Shown here: positions 1 through 6,655 of the stretch, in pieces | Layout: each line of letters begins with the position of its first letter | Numbering within the stretch: position 1 is the first letter of the stretch | NCBI GenBank assembly: GCA_035279865.1 | Contig: DATEGY010000179.1 | Coordinates: 1-10,128, forward strand | Reading direction: 5' to 3' | Origin: 40CM-2-70-7 sp035279865 | Lineage (GTDB): Bacteria > Gemmatimonadota > Gemmatimonadetes > Gemmatimonadales > GWC2-71-9 | Length of the DNA stretch: 10,128 nucleotides | Position numbers and translations under genes: made by a program | The notes under the pieces: model-generated | Told to the model about the DNA's origin: nothing | Databases searched by the model: none | The model's input: the letters and a program-made list of their open reading frames with translations, nothing else

Positions 1-795
1 GGCCGCCGCGATGCTGATGCGCATCGACGCTGAAACCGCTCGATAGCCGAGCAGGATGACCAGCGCCGCGGCCATGAGGGCGAGGAAGCCCCCGCGCGAG
101 TTGGCCCAGATGAACGCCAACAGCAGGGAGAGGAGACCGCCCCCTATCACCAGTCGTGATGCCAGCGACGACTTCTTTACGATCAGGTGCACCGCGAGCG
201 GCACGGTGCTCGCGACGAGAGTCGCGAAATCATTCGAGTCGTAATCGTAGAGGCCGTGGATCCGGATCGCGTCCGGGTCCCCGCGAAAGCGAATCAGCAC
301 CATCACCGCGTAGAGCATCACTGAGCCGACATATGCCCTCGCTAGCCGCTCGACGTCCCGCGGATGCCGCACGGCGCCGATCAGGACGAAGTACATCAGC
401 ACGACCTTCACCAGGATCGTCCGGAGGATCCCCACCGACCCCCCCGGCCAGAGGGAGGTCGGCACGCCGAGCACCGCCCAGATCAGGATGCCGAGGACGC
501 ACCAGGACGTGCCGATCCCCAGGGCGGAATTGATCCGCGACAAGGCTCCCGGGTCGAGGGCGACGCACACGATGGCGAGCCCCGACGAGAGGAGTGCCAA
601 GTGAAGAGGGGAGAGTACCGGAAAGACGTCCTGCACCCGGCCGACGGCGGTCGCGATGTAGAGCGCCGCGCTGGCGAGACCCAGACTCCAGGGCGGAGCC
701 GGGACCACCGGCGCATACACCACCTGCCGGTTTCCCCGCGCCACGCCCAGCGGGTGCCGGGCGAGGTCGGGAAAAACAGGCGCGGCCGTGGTCAT
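1..795 (-). CDS. O-antigen ligase / polymerase family membrane protein (Wzy/WaaL-like), 3' end outside the window
   Basis: Partial gene: 265 codons are open from the ATG at 795 to the left edge, with no stop seen. The translation is strongly hydrophobic, with about eight candidate membrane segments (for example near residues 37-50, 110-126, 190-206, 213-230 and 236-250). Two stretches are typical of the O-antigen ligase/polymerase family: Asp-Ser-Asn-Asp-Phe at 186-190 and Ser-Arg-Gly-Gly-Phe at 233-237, the latter at the start of the Wzy_C-like core. Family members sit in the inner membrane and either polymerise lipid-linked repeat units or ligate finished glycan to an acceptor; sequence alone does not decide which. 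The ATG overlaps the TGA of the upstream oxidoreductase gene (ATGA at 792-795), so translation is probably coupled. The family usually has 400-480 residues, so roughly a third to a half of the protein is missing, including the part that would carry the large periplasmic loop. Confidence 0.85.
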   Translation of the reverse strand, partial: MTTAAPVFPDLARHPLGVARGNRQVVYAPVVPAPPWSLGLASAALYIATAVGRVQDVFPVLSPLHLALLSSGLAIVCVALDPGALSRINSALGIGTSWCVLGILIWAVLGVPTSLWPGGSVGILRTILVKVVLMYFVLIGAVRHPRDVERLARAYVGSVMLYAVMVLIRFRGDPDAIRIHGLYDYDSNDFATLVASTVPLAVHLIVKKSSLASRLVIGGGLLSLLLAFIWANSRGGFLALMAAALVILLGYRAVSASMRISIAAA

Positions 796-2870
796 CGCGG
801 CTGTTCGATCTGGACGATCGGCCGGGGAGCGACCGGCGGCTGCAAGGCCCGCCCCAGGACCCAGGTCGCGATCGCGCCCTTGAACCGCCGCGGGCGCAGA
901 ATCGACCAGCTGTCGAGCCGGTCAGGGCGGTGGCCCTTGAAGAGTCCGATCGCCATGCGGGCGAGCGAGAACAGGCCGGCGAACAGCGGGATGCGCATCC
1001 ACACCATCCGTCCGCGCCACCCCGCCGCCCGGAATTTCTCCAGAATCGCGCGGCGGGTGCCGACCTTCTCGTCGAACAGGTTCACGAGCTCCGGAGCCTC
1101 GTCGAAATGCTCGGCGCTCCAGGCGATCGCCATCCCGGCCGCGCGCACATCACACACGGGCAGGGGCAGCCCGGGCCGTCCCAGCCCCAGGTGCCACCGG
1201 CCGAACAACCGTCGCCCCAGGAGGCCGGGGAGCTCACCACTCCGCCACTCCACCAGCGCTCCGGGACGTATGATCCTCGCATCGATCTCCCGCGCCGCCA
1301 TCGCCCGGCTCACCAGGCGCTCGGCTTCGGTCTTCCCCCACGTGTAGGCGCCCAAGGAACGGGCATCGCGGGGCAGCGGCGTCCGCTCATGCTGCCGCTC
1401 CTGAAGCCGCGGCGGCCTGACCACCGAAATGCTGGACACGTAGACCAGTCGGCCGACCGCGCACTCTTTCATCGCGCGGAGCAGGTGCGCCGTCGCGTCG
1501 ATGCTGTTCTTCTGATGGTCCTCATAGCCCCCCGCCGTTTCCGCCGCGGCATGCACGACCACCTCGGCCCCGGCGAGCAGGTCAGGGGCGATGGCCCGGC
1601 CGAGGTCCGCGCGCACCCATTCGTGCACGTACGGATGATCGGGATCGGGGGTGCGACTCACCCCGCGGACGTGATACCCACGTTTGACCAGGCTCCGGGT
1701 GATTTCCCGCCCGAGAAACCCGCGCGCGCCCGTCACGACCGCGACGGGCCGGGGTGAGGACGGGGGAGCCGGTGTCTGCCGGGGACTCGGAGCCTTCAGC
1801 GATCCCCGCACCGCCTCGGCCAGCTCCTCGTACAGATCGGTCACGTTCTGGAGATGCTCCGGGGGGAATGGCGGGGGATTCCGGAGAGCCACGGCCTGGT
1901 GGAACTCCCCGATCAGCTCGGCCAGGCCCGGGTAGTCGACGCCACCCGTGATCCGGCGGACCACACCAGCCAGGGAACGGGTGCCGAGCTGCCACGCCTC
2001 CACCACCGGATTGCCGAGCTTCTCGAGCGGCTCCGTGCCGGAGTTTCCAGCGCCCACGATCGTTCCGCGGATGAAGTCGGCGGTGAGCGATCCGCCTCCA
2101 CCGGCGAGCGTCAGCGTCGAGACGATGGGGCGGGCACGGAGACTGACCGCGAGACGTCCCCGGACCGATCTCACGCGAACCACGGCGTGCAGGTCCCCTG
2201 CGCCGGGGCAGACCGCCTCGAGCACCGCGGGTCCCGCATCGGGGGCCAGCGTTTCGAGGGCGACCAGAAGCGTGGCGAGCGGATGCGGGACGATGTCGAG
2301 CAGGTGGGCGGAGAGGGCCGCCGGGCCCACCTGCCCATCGCGCACGCCAACGGGACGAAACGTGAAGTCCGAGTCGACGCGAACGAGCGGCGCCAGCTCG
2401 CCGCCCCGGTGCAGGAGGGCCGTGAACGCCGGGTCGCGTGCCACCTGGTGACCGACACAGACCTCGCGATCCAGCTCCCGCGCGAGCGTGAGGAGGGTAC
2501 GGGCCTGGGTGCTGGTCTCGACGAACGGTTTCTCCACGTAGACGTGCGCACCAGCGCGTAGTGCCGCCGCAGCGGGCGCAAAGTGGGTTCCTGCAGGTGT
2601 GCAGATGTGCACGACCTGTGGACGAACGTGGGTCAGCAGGTCATCGAGATTGACGAAGGCCGGTGCTCTTGCGACGGCGCCGAGTGCGACAGCAGCCGCA
2701 TGGTTGGTGTCGTAGACACCCGCGATGACGGATCCGGTGACTCGGCCCAGGGCCGCGACGTGCGCGCGCGCCATCCGCCCGGCGCCGACGATGGCGACGC
2801 GGATCGGAGCGGGGGCAGGGACGGGGGCAGGGGCTGAACTGGCAGGGGTTTTGCGTTGAGTTGGCGTCAT
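792..2870 (-). CDS. Gfo/Idh/MocA oxidoreductase fused to NAD-dependent epimerase/dehydratase (SDR), 692 aa
   Basis: Two complete NAD(P)-enzyme modules in one frame. Residues 23-355 are a Gfo/Idh/MocA oxidoreductase: dinucleotide loop Gly-Ala-Gly at 29-31, the family Glu-Lys-Pro at 113-115, and His189/Asp192/His196 in the region that usually carries catalytic residues. A Pro-rich linker (about 357-375) leads to an extended SDR: TGARGFLG at 380-387, Ser479/Ser480 and the catalytic Tyr509-x3-Lys513 pair. Each module would act on a nucleotide-linked sugar in the cytoplasm, one by oxidation/reduction and the other by epimerisation, dehydration or reduction. The tail has a hydrophobic stretch (IPLFAGLFSLARMAIGLF) that could touch the membrane. 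The ATG at 2870 is preferred because the longer form from 2978 would overlap the divergent ATP-grasp gene and adds unconserved residues. No clear Shine-Dalgarno precedes 2870. Residues 1-22 are low-complexity Ala/Pro. The substrate cannot be told. Confidence 0.9.
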   Translation of the reverse strand: MTPTQRKTPASSAPAPVPAPAPIRVAIVGAGRMARAHVAALGRVTGSVIAGVYDTNHAAAVALGAVARAPAFVNLDDLLTHVRPQVVHICTPAGTHFAPAAAALRAGAHVYVEKPFVETSTQARTLLTLARELDREVCVGHQVARDPAFTALLHRGGELAPLVRVDSDFTFRPVGVRDGQVGPAALSAHLLDIVPHPLATLLVALETLAPDAGPAVLEAVCPGAGDLHAVVRVRSVRGRLAVSLRARPIVSTLTLAGGGGSLTADFIRGTIVGAGNSGTEPLEKLGNPVVEAWQLGTRSLAGVVRRITGGVDYPGLAELIGEFHQAVALRNPPPFPPEHLQNVTDLYEELAEAVRGSLKAPSPRQTPAPPSSPRPVAVVTGARGFLGREITRSLVKRGYHVRGVSRTPDPDHPYVHEWVRADLGRAIAPDLLAGAEVVVHAAAETAGGYEDHQKNSIDATAHLLRAMKECAVGRLVYVSSISVVRPPRLQERQHERTPLPRDARSLGAYTWGKTEAERLVSRAMAAREIDARIIRPGALVEWRSGELPGLLGRRLFGRWHLGLGRPGLPLPVCDVRAAGMAIAWSAEHFDEAPELVNLFDEKVGTRRAILEKFRAAGWRGRMVWMRIPLFAGLFSLARMAIGLFKGHRPDRLDSWSILRPRRFKGAIATWVLGRALQPPVAPRPIVQIEQPR
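2840..2854 (+). promoter_or_regulatory. Probable sigma54 (-24/-12) promoter of the ATP-grasp operon
   Basis: TGGCAGGGGTTTTGC matches the sigma54 consensus TGGCACG-N4-TTGC at 10 of 11 fixed positions, with exact GG-N10-GC spacing. The predicted start is near 2866, 34 nt before the ATP-grasp ATG. The element lies inside the low-complexity N-terminal codons of the oppositely oriented fusion gene, where protein sequence is little constrained. The presence of a sigma54-type activator gene in the same window supports it. No start site has been mapped. Confidence 0.6.
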
Positions 2871-2884
2871 AACGAAGCACCATC

Positions 2885-2899
2885 GCAAAGGCAAAGCCA
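2885..2899 (-). promoter_or_regulatory. Possible sigma54-like promoter of the fusion oxidoreductase gene
   Basis: Read on the minus strand this is TGGCTTTGCCTTTGC: 8 of 11 fixed positions of the -24/-12 consensus, with TGGC and TTGC both intact and correct GG-N10-GC spacing. The predicted start, near 2873, would leave only two or three bases before the ATG at 2870, so the message would be practically leaderless. That fits the absence of a ribosome binding site there, but the motif is imperfect and overlaps the ribosome binding site and start of the divergent gene, so it may be chance. Confidence 0.3.
2887..2891 (+). promoter_or_regulatory. Ribosome binding site of the ATP-grasp gene
   Basis: AAAGG lies 8 nt before the ATG at 2900. 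It favours this start over the in-frame GTG at 3014, even though conserved ATP-grasp sequence begins only around residue 38. Confidence 0.5.
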
Positions 2900-4201
2900 A
2901 TGACCACGATTCGCACAGAAGCTGCCCGGCGACGCGTCGACGCCGCAGCCGCCTCGCGGGCGCGCCCCTGGGGTGCATCGCCGATCATCGTCACGCGACG
3001 CCGTGGTGCGCGCGTGCTCCTGACCGATGGCGACGACCGCGTAGCCCTGGCCGTCGCGCGCTCCCTGGCCGGTGCGGGGTATGAGGTCCACACCACGTCA
3101 TCCCGCTATCTGAGCCTTACGGGGGTCTCGCGGGGAGTCCACGGTCACCACATCCGCTGGAATCCCCTGCAGCGTCCGATCGACTACGCCTGGGAAGTCG
3201 GCAGTGTCGCCCGGCGGCTCGACGCGGAAGTCCTGCTCCCGATTTCCGATGAGTCCTGTGAGGCCATCCTCGAGAACACGGATGCCTTGCCGTCCGACAT
3301 CTGCCTGCCGACTCCGTCCTTGCTCGCCTACCGCACGGTCTGCGACAAGGGGCTGATGCTCGAGCGTGCCAGAGCCGCCGGGCTCGCGGTGCCTCCGACC
3401 GTGGTACTCAAGAACCGCGAGGCGCGGAGCGTTCCCCCTGAGTGGTATCCGGTGGTGTTGAAGCCCCGGAAATCGGTGGTCACGGCGGAGCAGCTCTCGG
3501 TGTGGGGGAAGCGGGCGAAGACGACCGTCGCGTTCGTCGAGCGGCCGGAGGATCTGGGGGCCGCACTGGCCAGGATTCCGCCGGCGGCTTTTCCGGTGCT
3601 CGCGCAGCGACGCGTCCAGGGGGCGGGAGAAGGCATCTTCCTGCTCCGCTGGAACGGCGAGTACCTGGCCGAGTTTGCCCACCGGCGGATTCGGGAAAAG
3701 CCCCCCGCCGGCGGCGTCAGCGTCTACCGGGAAAGTGTTCCCGTCGACCCCGTCCTCGGCGCCGCCGCGAAGCGTCTCCTGGATCAGCTCGACTGGCGCG
3801 GCGTCGCGATGGTCGAGTGCAAGCAGGACGATACGACGGGCGAACCGGTCTTTATGGAGGTCAACGGCCGCTTCTGGGGCTCGCTCCAGCTGGCCATCGA
3901 CGCCGGCGTGGACTTTCCGTCCCTGCTCCTGGCCAGCGCCTTCGGACGGCGCTTCTCTCCCGTGACACGGTATCGGACGGGGATCAGGGGCCGCTGGTTC
4001 TGGGGGGACGTCGATCAGCTCTATCTGCGCCTCACCAAGTCTCCGGCCGCGCTGCATCTCCATGACGAGGACCGCGGCAAACTCGACGCGGTTCGGGACT
4101 TCTTGCGGCAACGCCCCGGGGACCGCGAGGATGTGTTCAGGTGGTCCGATCCCTTGCCCTTCGCCCTGGAGTCCTTCCGCCGGCTGACGTTTGCAGCGTG
4201 A
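2900..4201 (+). CDS. ATP-grasp ligase (carboxylate-amine ligase type), 433 aa
   Basis: An ATP-grasp enzyme with the family layout: a Rossmann-like N-terminal domain (about residues 38-135, starting RVLLTDGD), then the ATP-grasp fold (about 140-335). The ATP-contacting lysine is probably Lys188 in VVLKPRK. The likely metal ligands are Glu306 (MVECK), Glu320 and Asn322 (MEVNGRFWGS). After this comes a C-terminal extension of about 95 residues. Such enzymes use ATP to turn a carboxylate into an acyl-phosphate and join it to an amine or similar nucleophile. Relatives are often called carbamoyl-phosphate-synthase-like or D-Ala-D-Ala-ligase-like, and they recur in exopolysaccharide clusters. The substrate is unknown. 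The first 35 residues are Arg/Ala-rich and look unconserved, so a later start is possible. The gene is first in a plus-strand run with the FemAB-like and toroid genes, behind a good sigma54-like element. Confidence 0.88.
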   Translation: MTTIRTEAARRRVDAAAASRARPWGASPIIVTRRRGARVLLTDGDDRVALAVARSLAGAGYEVHTTSSRYLSLTGVSRGVHGHHIRWNPLQRPIDYAWEVGSVARRLDAEVLLPISDESCEAILENTDALPSDICLPTPSLLAYRTVCDKGLMLERARAAGLAVPPTVVLKNREARSVPPEWYPVVLKPRKSVVTAEQLSVWGKRAKTTVAFVERPEDLGAALARIPPAAFPVLAQRRVQGAGEGIFLLRWNGEYLAEFAHRRIREKPPAGGVSVYRESVPVDPVLGAAAKRLLDQLDWRGVAMVECKQDDTTGEPVFMEVNGRFWGSLQLAIDAGVDFPSLLLASAFGRRFSPVTRYRTGIRGRWFWGDVDQLYLRLTKSPAALHLHDEDRGKLDAVRDFLRQRPGDREDVFRWSDPLPFALESFRRLTFAA

Positions 4202-4257
4202 GGGAGGGCCGGCCGACTGGTCTGGATTGGTGACGCGACGCGCTCGAGGGACGGGCG

Positions 4258-5361
4258 ATGCGTGGACGCGGCGATTGCCGGACCGTGCCCGCGGCCCGGG
4301 ACTTGAGGTTCCAGTGGGCCATGACGGCCACGATGATCGACACCGGTGTGTGCTGGAATCTCCACGCGTCCTGTCCGCCCACGTGGGCGCGTCAGATCGA
4401 GCGGTGCGGCGCGGGGTTCTTTCACTCCCCTCCGGGGTTGATCGCCGCGGGAGAGCAGGGGGAGCCTTTCTTCGCGGAGCTGACGTCCGGGGAAGACGTG
4501 CTGGGAATTGCGGCCGGAGTGCATCGGCGCTGCCGGGTCCCGCCCTTGCCGCGACACACGTTTCTCCCTTCGCCGCCGGCGCTGATGCCAGGCACCGACG
4601 TGTCGTTGTCCGGGGCCATCGTGGCGCTCATCGACGAGGCGCGCGACGCAGGGTGGACGGAGCTCGCCATCAACTCCCTGGAAGCGGCGGGCGCCGTGCC
4701 AGGGATCGAGGACGGCTGCACGCTGGCACGCCGGCTGGAATACGATGTCGTGCTCTCCGGTACTCCTGAGGAGATCGAACGGCGGCTGAGCTCGCACCAC
4801 CGGCGGCGCCTTCCTGACCCGGGGCAATGGGCGTTGCACACGCTCTCCGGACGTGACGCGCGGGCGCTCTTGCTCGACGTCACGAGCTCGGCCCGGCATC
4901 GCGCGTCGGAGAAGCGGAGCGTCACCTACGATGTGACTCTCCCTCCCGTGGAAGCCTTTCGCGAGGACCCGGCCTGGGGCCTCACGACGTACGCCGCGAT
5001 GCTGGACGGCGTCCCGCTGGCGGCGGTACTGGTCGGATGGGCGGGGAAGCGTGCGTACTATGTGTCGGGCGGCTCCACACCCGACGGGTACGCCTGTAAC
5101 GCCTCCGTCTGGCTCCACCTCCAAGTCGCCCTCGCCTTCCAGTCGGCGGGATTCACGCACTACTGCTTGGGCGGAGCCCCCGCCTCCGCGGTCAATCCGA
5201 GTGACCCGAGCCACGGACTCCACCGGTTCAAGACCGGGTTCGGCAGCACGGTCCGGGCGTGCGCCGGGGCCCGCTGGGTCTTCGGGGGAGAGCACGAAAC
5301 CGGGCACCGGCTCACCCGGTGGATCCGGGAGCACCTCGCCGGCTCGAAGGAGCTGCGATGA
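4258..5361 (+). CDS. FemAB-like / GNAT-fold acyl- or aminoacyl-transferase, 367 aa
   Basis: The protein resembles FemAB/BioF2-like GNAT transferases (Acetyltransf_6 type). The N-terminal part has a Trp followed by Phe-His-Ser-Pro and a Leu-Ile region typical of the first half-domain. The C-terminal half has Tyr-Tyr-Val-Ser-Gly-Gly-Ser (267-273), a long helix (WLHLQVALAFQSAGFTHY) and the closing motif HRFKTGFG at 322-329, a Fem hallmark. Classical Fem proteins move amino acids from tRNA onto peptidoglycan precursors; homologues in polysaccharide clusters are thought to acylate sugars or lipid-linked units. The start at 4258 has GAGGGA 6 nt upstream; ATGs at 4321 and 4333 are also possible, and conserved sequence begins only after 4333. 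The gap to the ATP-grasp gene is 56 nt with no visible terminator, and the stop overlaps the next ATG (5358-5361), so co-transcription is likely. Confidence 0.8.
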   Translation: MRGRGDCRTVPAARDLRFQWAMTATMIDTGVCWNLHASCPPTWARQIERCGAGFFHSPPGLIAAGEQGEPFFAELTSGEDVLGIAAGVHRRCRVPPLPRHTFLPSPPALMPGTDVSLSGAIVALIDEARDAGWTELAINSLEAAGAVPGIEDGCTLARRLEYDVVLSGTPEEIERRLSSHHRRRLPDPGQWALHTLSGRDARALLLDVTSSARHRASEKRSVTYDVTLPPVEAFREDPAWGLTTYAAMLDGVPLAAVLVGWAGKRAYYVSGGSTPDGYACNASVWLHLQVALAFQSAGFTHYCLGGAPASAVNPSDPSHGLHRFKTGFGSTVRACAGARWVFGGEHETGHRLTRWIREHLAGSKELR

Positions 5362-6557
5362 CGACCACTCATGCCGGGCCCAAGACCCGCGCGGTGCTCG
5401 GAGAGCTCTGGCACGAGCGACTGGGAGGGTTCGACGTTTCGGACGATCACGAACCCCATCTTCAAGCCGCTCTCCAGTGGCTCTGCCGTGCGCAGGATGT
5501 CACCGGCACGCCGGGCATCGCGCGGGGATACTCCCTGATCCGTCACGAGCAGTTCGGGACTCGGGGTTGGCAACCGGCGTACCCCGAGACCACGGGCTAT
5601 ATAATCCCGACGCTCTTTCTCGCTGCACGCCATCTGGGCTGGTCCGGTCTCGCCGTCCGCGCCATTCAAGCGGCCCACTGGGAAATCGAGGTTCAGCTCC
5701 CCAACGGCGCGGTGCAGGGGGGCGTGATCGGTGAGCCACCGACGCCCGCCATCTTCAACACGGGGCAGGTGATCCTCGGCTGGCTTGCGGCCCATCATGA
5801 AACCCGGGGCGATGAATTCGCCGTCGCAACGCGTCGGGCCGCTGAGTACCTCGTGTCGACACTCGACGAGGATGGCGCCTGGCGGCGCGGCAACTCGATG
5901 TTCGCCGACCGTCGCGCGACGAACTACAACGCCCGCACGGCCTGGGCCCTCGCCGAAGCCGGGGCCGCACTCGCCGAACCGCGTTTCACCGAGGGGGCGA
6001 GACGCGCCTTGCAGCGGATCGCGCGGCAGCAGCACGAGAACGGATGGTTTCCGGCCTGTTGCCTCACGGACCCCACGGAGCCGTTGATCCACACCGTCGC
6101 CTATGCGATTCGCGGGCTCCTGGAGGGCGGAAGGGTGCTCGGTGACCAGTCCTTGATCGACGCGGCCGCCGTCGCCGCCCGCCGCATCGCCGAGCGGGTG
6201 GATGCGCGCGGGACACTCCCCGGGCGCTTCACCGCGACCTGGGCCCCGGCTGCCAAGTGGCGCTGCCTCACCGGCGAAGCCCAGATGGCCAATATCTGGA
6301 TGCGTCTCGAAGCGATCACGGGAGAACGGGAGTGGCACCGAACCGTGCCCGCGGTCCTCCGTGCGGTAAAGGCCACGCAGAGTCGGAACGCCGGTGATCC
6401 CGGCATCCGGGGGGGCATCAAAGGCTCGTGCCCCATGACCGGCTGGTATGGGCGATTCGAGGTGCTCAACTGGGCGACGAAGTTTTTCGCGGACGCCTTG
6501 ATGCGGGATGAGCGGCCTGAGGAGTACGCGGTCGATCGGTGTGGAGTGCTTGCCTGA
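5358..6557 (+). CDS. Six-hairpin (alpha/alpha) toroid protein, polysaccharide-cluster associated, 399 aa
   Basis: No named family could be assigned with certainty. The protein is made of repeated helical pairs with aromatic/glycine corners, as in six-hairpin glycosidases, polysaccharide lyases and terpenoid-cyclase toroids: ETTGYIIPTL (77-86), FNTGQVILGW (133-142), DEDGAWRRG (170-178), YNARTAWAL (190-198), ENGWFPACC (227-235), HTVAYAIRGLLEG (245-257) and NWATKFFADAL near the C-terminus. The regular pattern, with conserved Tyr, His245, Trp and Asn at inner corners, suggests a barrel with a central pocket. There is no signal peptide or membrane segment, so it should be cytoplasmic, which is odd for a glycan-cutting enzyme and could point to action on a lipid-linked or nucleotide-linked precursor. 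The ATG at 5358 overlaps the FemAB-like stop (ATGA) and is preferred over the upstream in-frame ATG at 5259, which lies deep inside that gene. Confidence 0.75.
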   Translation: MTTTHAGPKTRAVLGELWHERLGGFDVSDDHEPHLQAALQWLCRAQDVTGTPGIARGYSLIRHEQFGTRGWQPAYPETTGYIIPTLFLAARHLGWSGLAVRAIQAAHWEIEVQLPNGAVQGGVIGEPPTPAIFNTGQVILGWLAAHHETRGDEFAVATRRAAEYLVSTLDEDGAWRRGNSMFADRRATNYNARTAWALAEAGAALAEPRFTEGARRALQRIARQQHENGWFPACCLTDPTEPLIHTVAYAIRGLLEGGRVLGDQSLIDAAAVAARRIAERVDARGTLPGRFTATWAPAAKWRCLTGEAQMANIWMRLEAITGEREWHRTVPAVLRAVKATQSRNAGDPGIRGGIKGSCPMTGWYGRFEVLNWATKFFADALMRDERPEEYAVDRCGVLA

Positions 6558-6569
6558 GACCAGAAGGCC

Positions 6570-6650
6570 AGACGGCTAGACGGTTAGACGGCTAGTGTGT
6601 TGAATGCGATCCCCACGTCTTTCACTAACCGTCTAACCGTCTAACCGTCT
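6570..6650 (-). repeat. Long inverted repeat built of AGACGGYT octamers between convergent genes (possible bidirectional terminator)
   Basis: The left arm (6570-6597) holds three octamers, AGACGGCT, AGACGGTT and AGACGGCT, then AGTG. The right arm (6623-6650) is CACT followed by three copies of AACCGTCT. The arms are 28 nt each around a 25-nt loop (6598-6622). A minus-strand RNA would pair all 28 positions, two of them as G-U wobbles; a plus-strand RNA would have two C-A mismatches instead. The element starts 5 nt after the kinase stop and 12 nt after the toroid gene stop, so it may end both transcripts, although no U-tract follows on either side. It could also be a member of a dispersed intergenic repeat family. 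Confidence 0.8.
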
Positions 6651-6655
6651 AACAA

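Noticed and set aside
364..1757. Long plus-strand open frames of 327 and 387 codons opposite the ligase and fusion genes
   Set aside because: Their translations are Arg/Pro/His-rich low-complexity sequence with no domain; the minus strand there encodes clear protein families. They are GC-rich shadow frames.
5600..5605. TATAAT inside the toroid gene, resembling a sigma70 -10 box
   Set aside because: It encodes conserved residues (Gly-Tyr-Ile-Ile) and the nearest TTGGCA (5567-5572) is 27 bp away, too far for a -35 element.
4021..6338. Minus-strand open frames of 437 and 392 codons opposite the Fem-like and toroid genes
   Set aside because: No recognisable motif, and the opposite strand carries conserved, coupled genes.
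6570..6650. CRISPR array, because of the regular short repeats
   Set aside because: The units are 8 nt, directly adjacent without spacers, and form a single hairpin.
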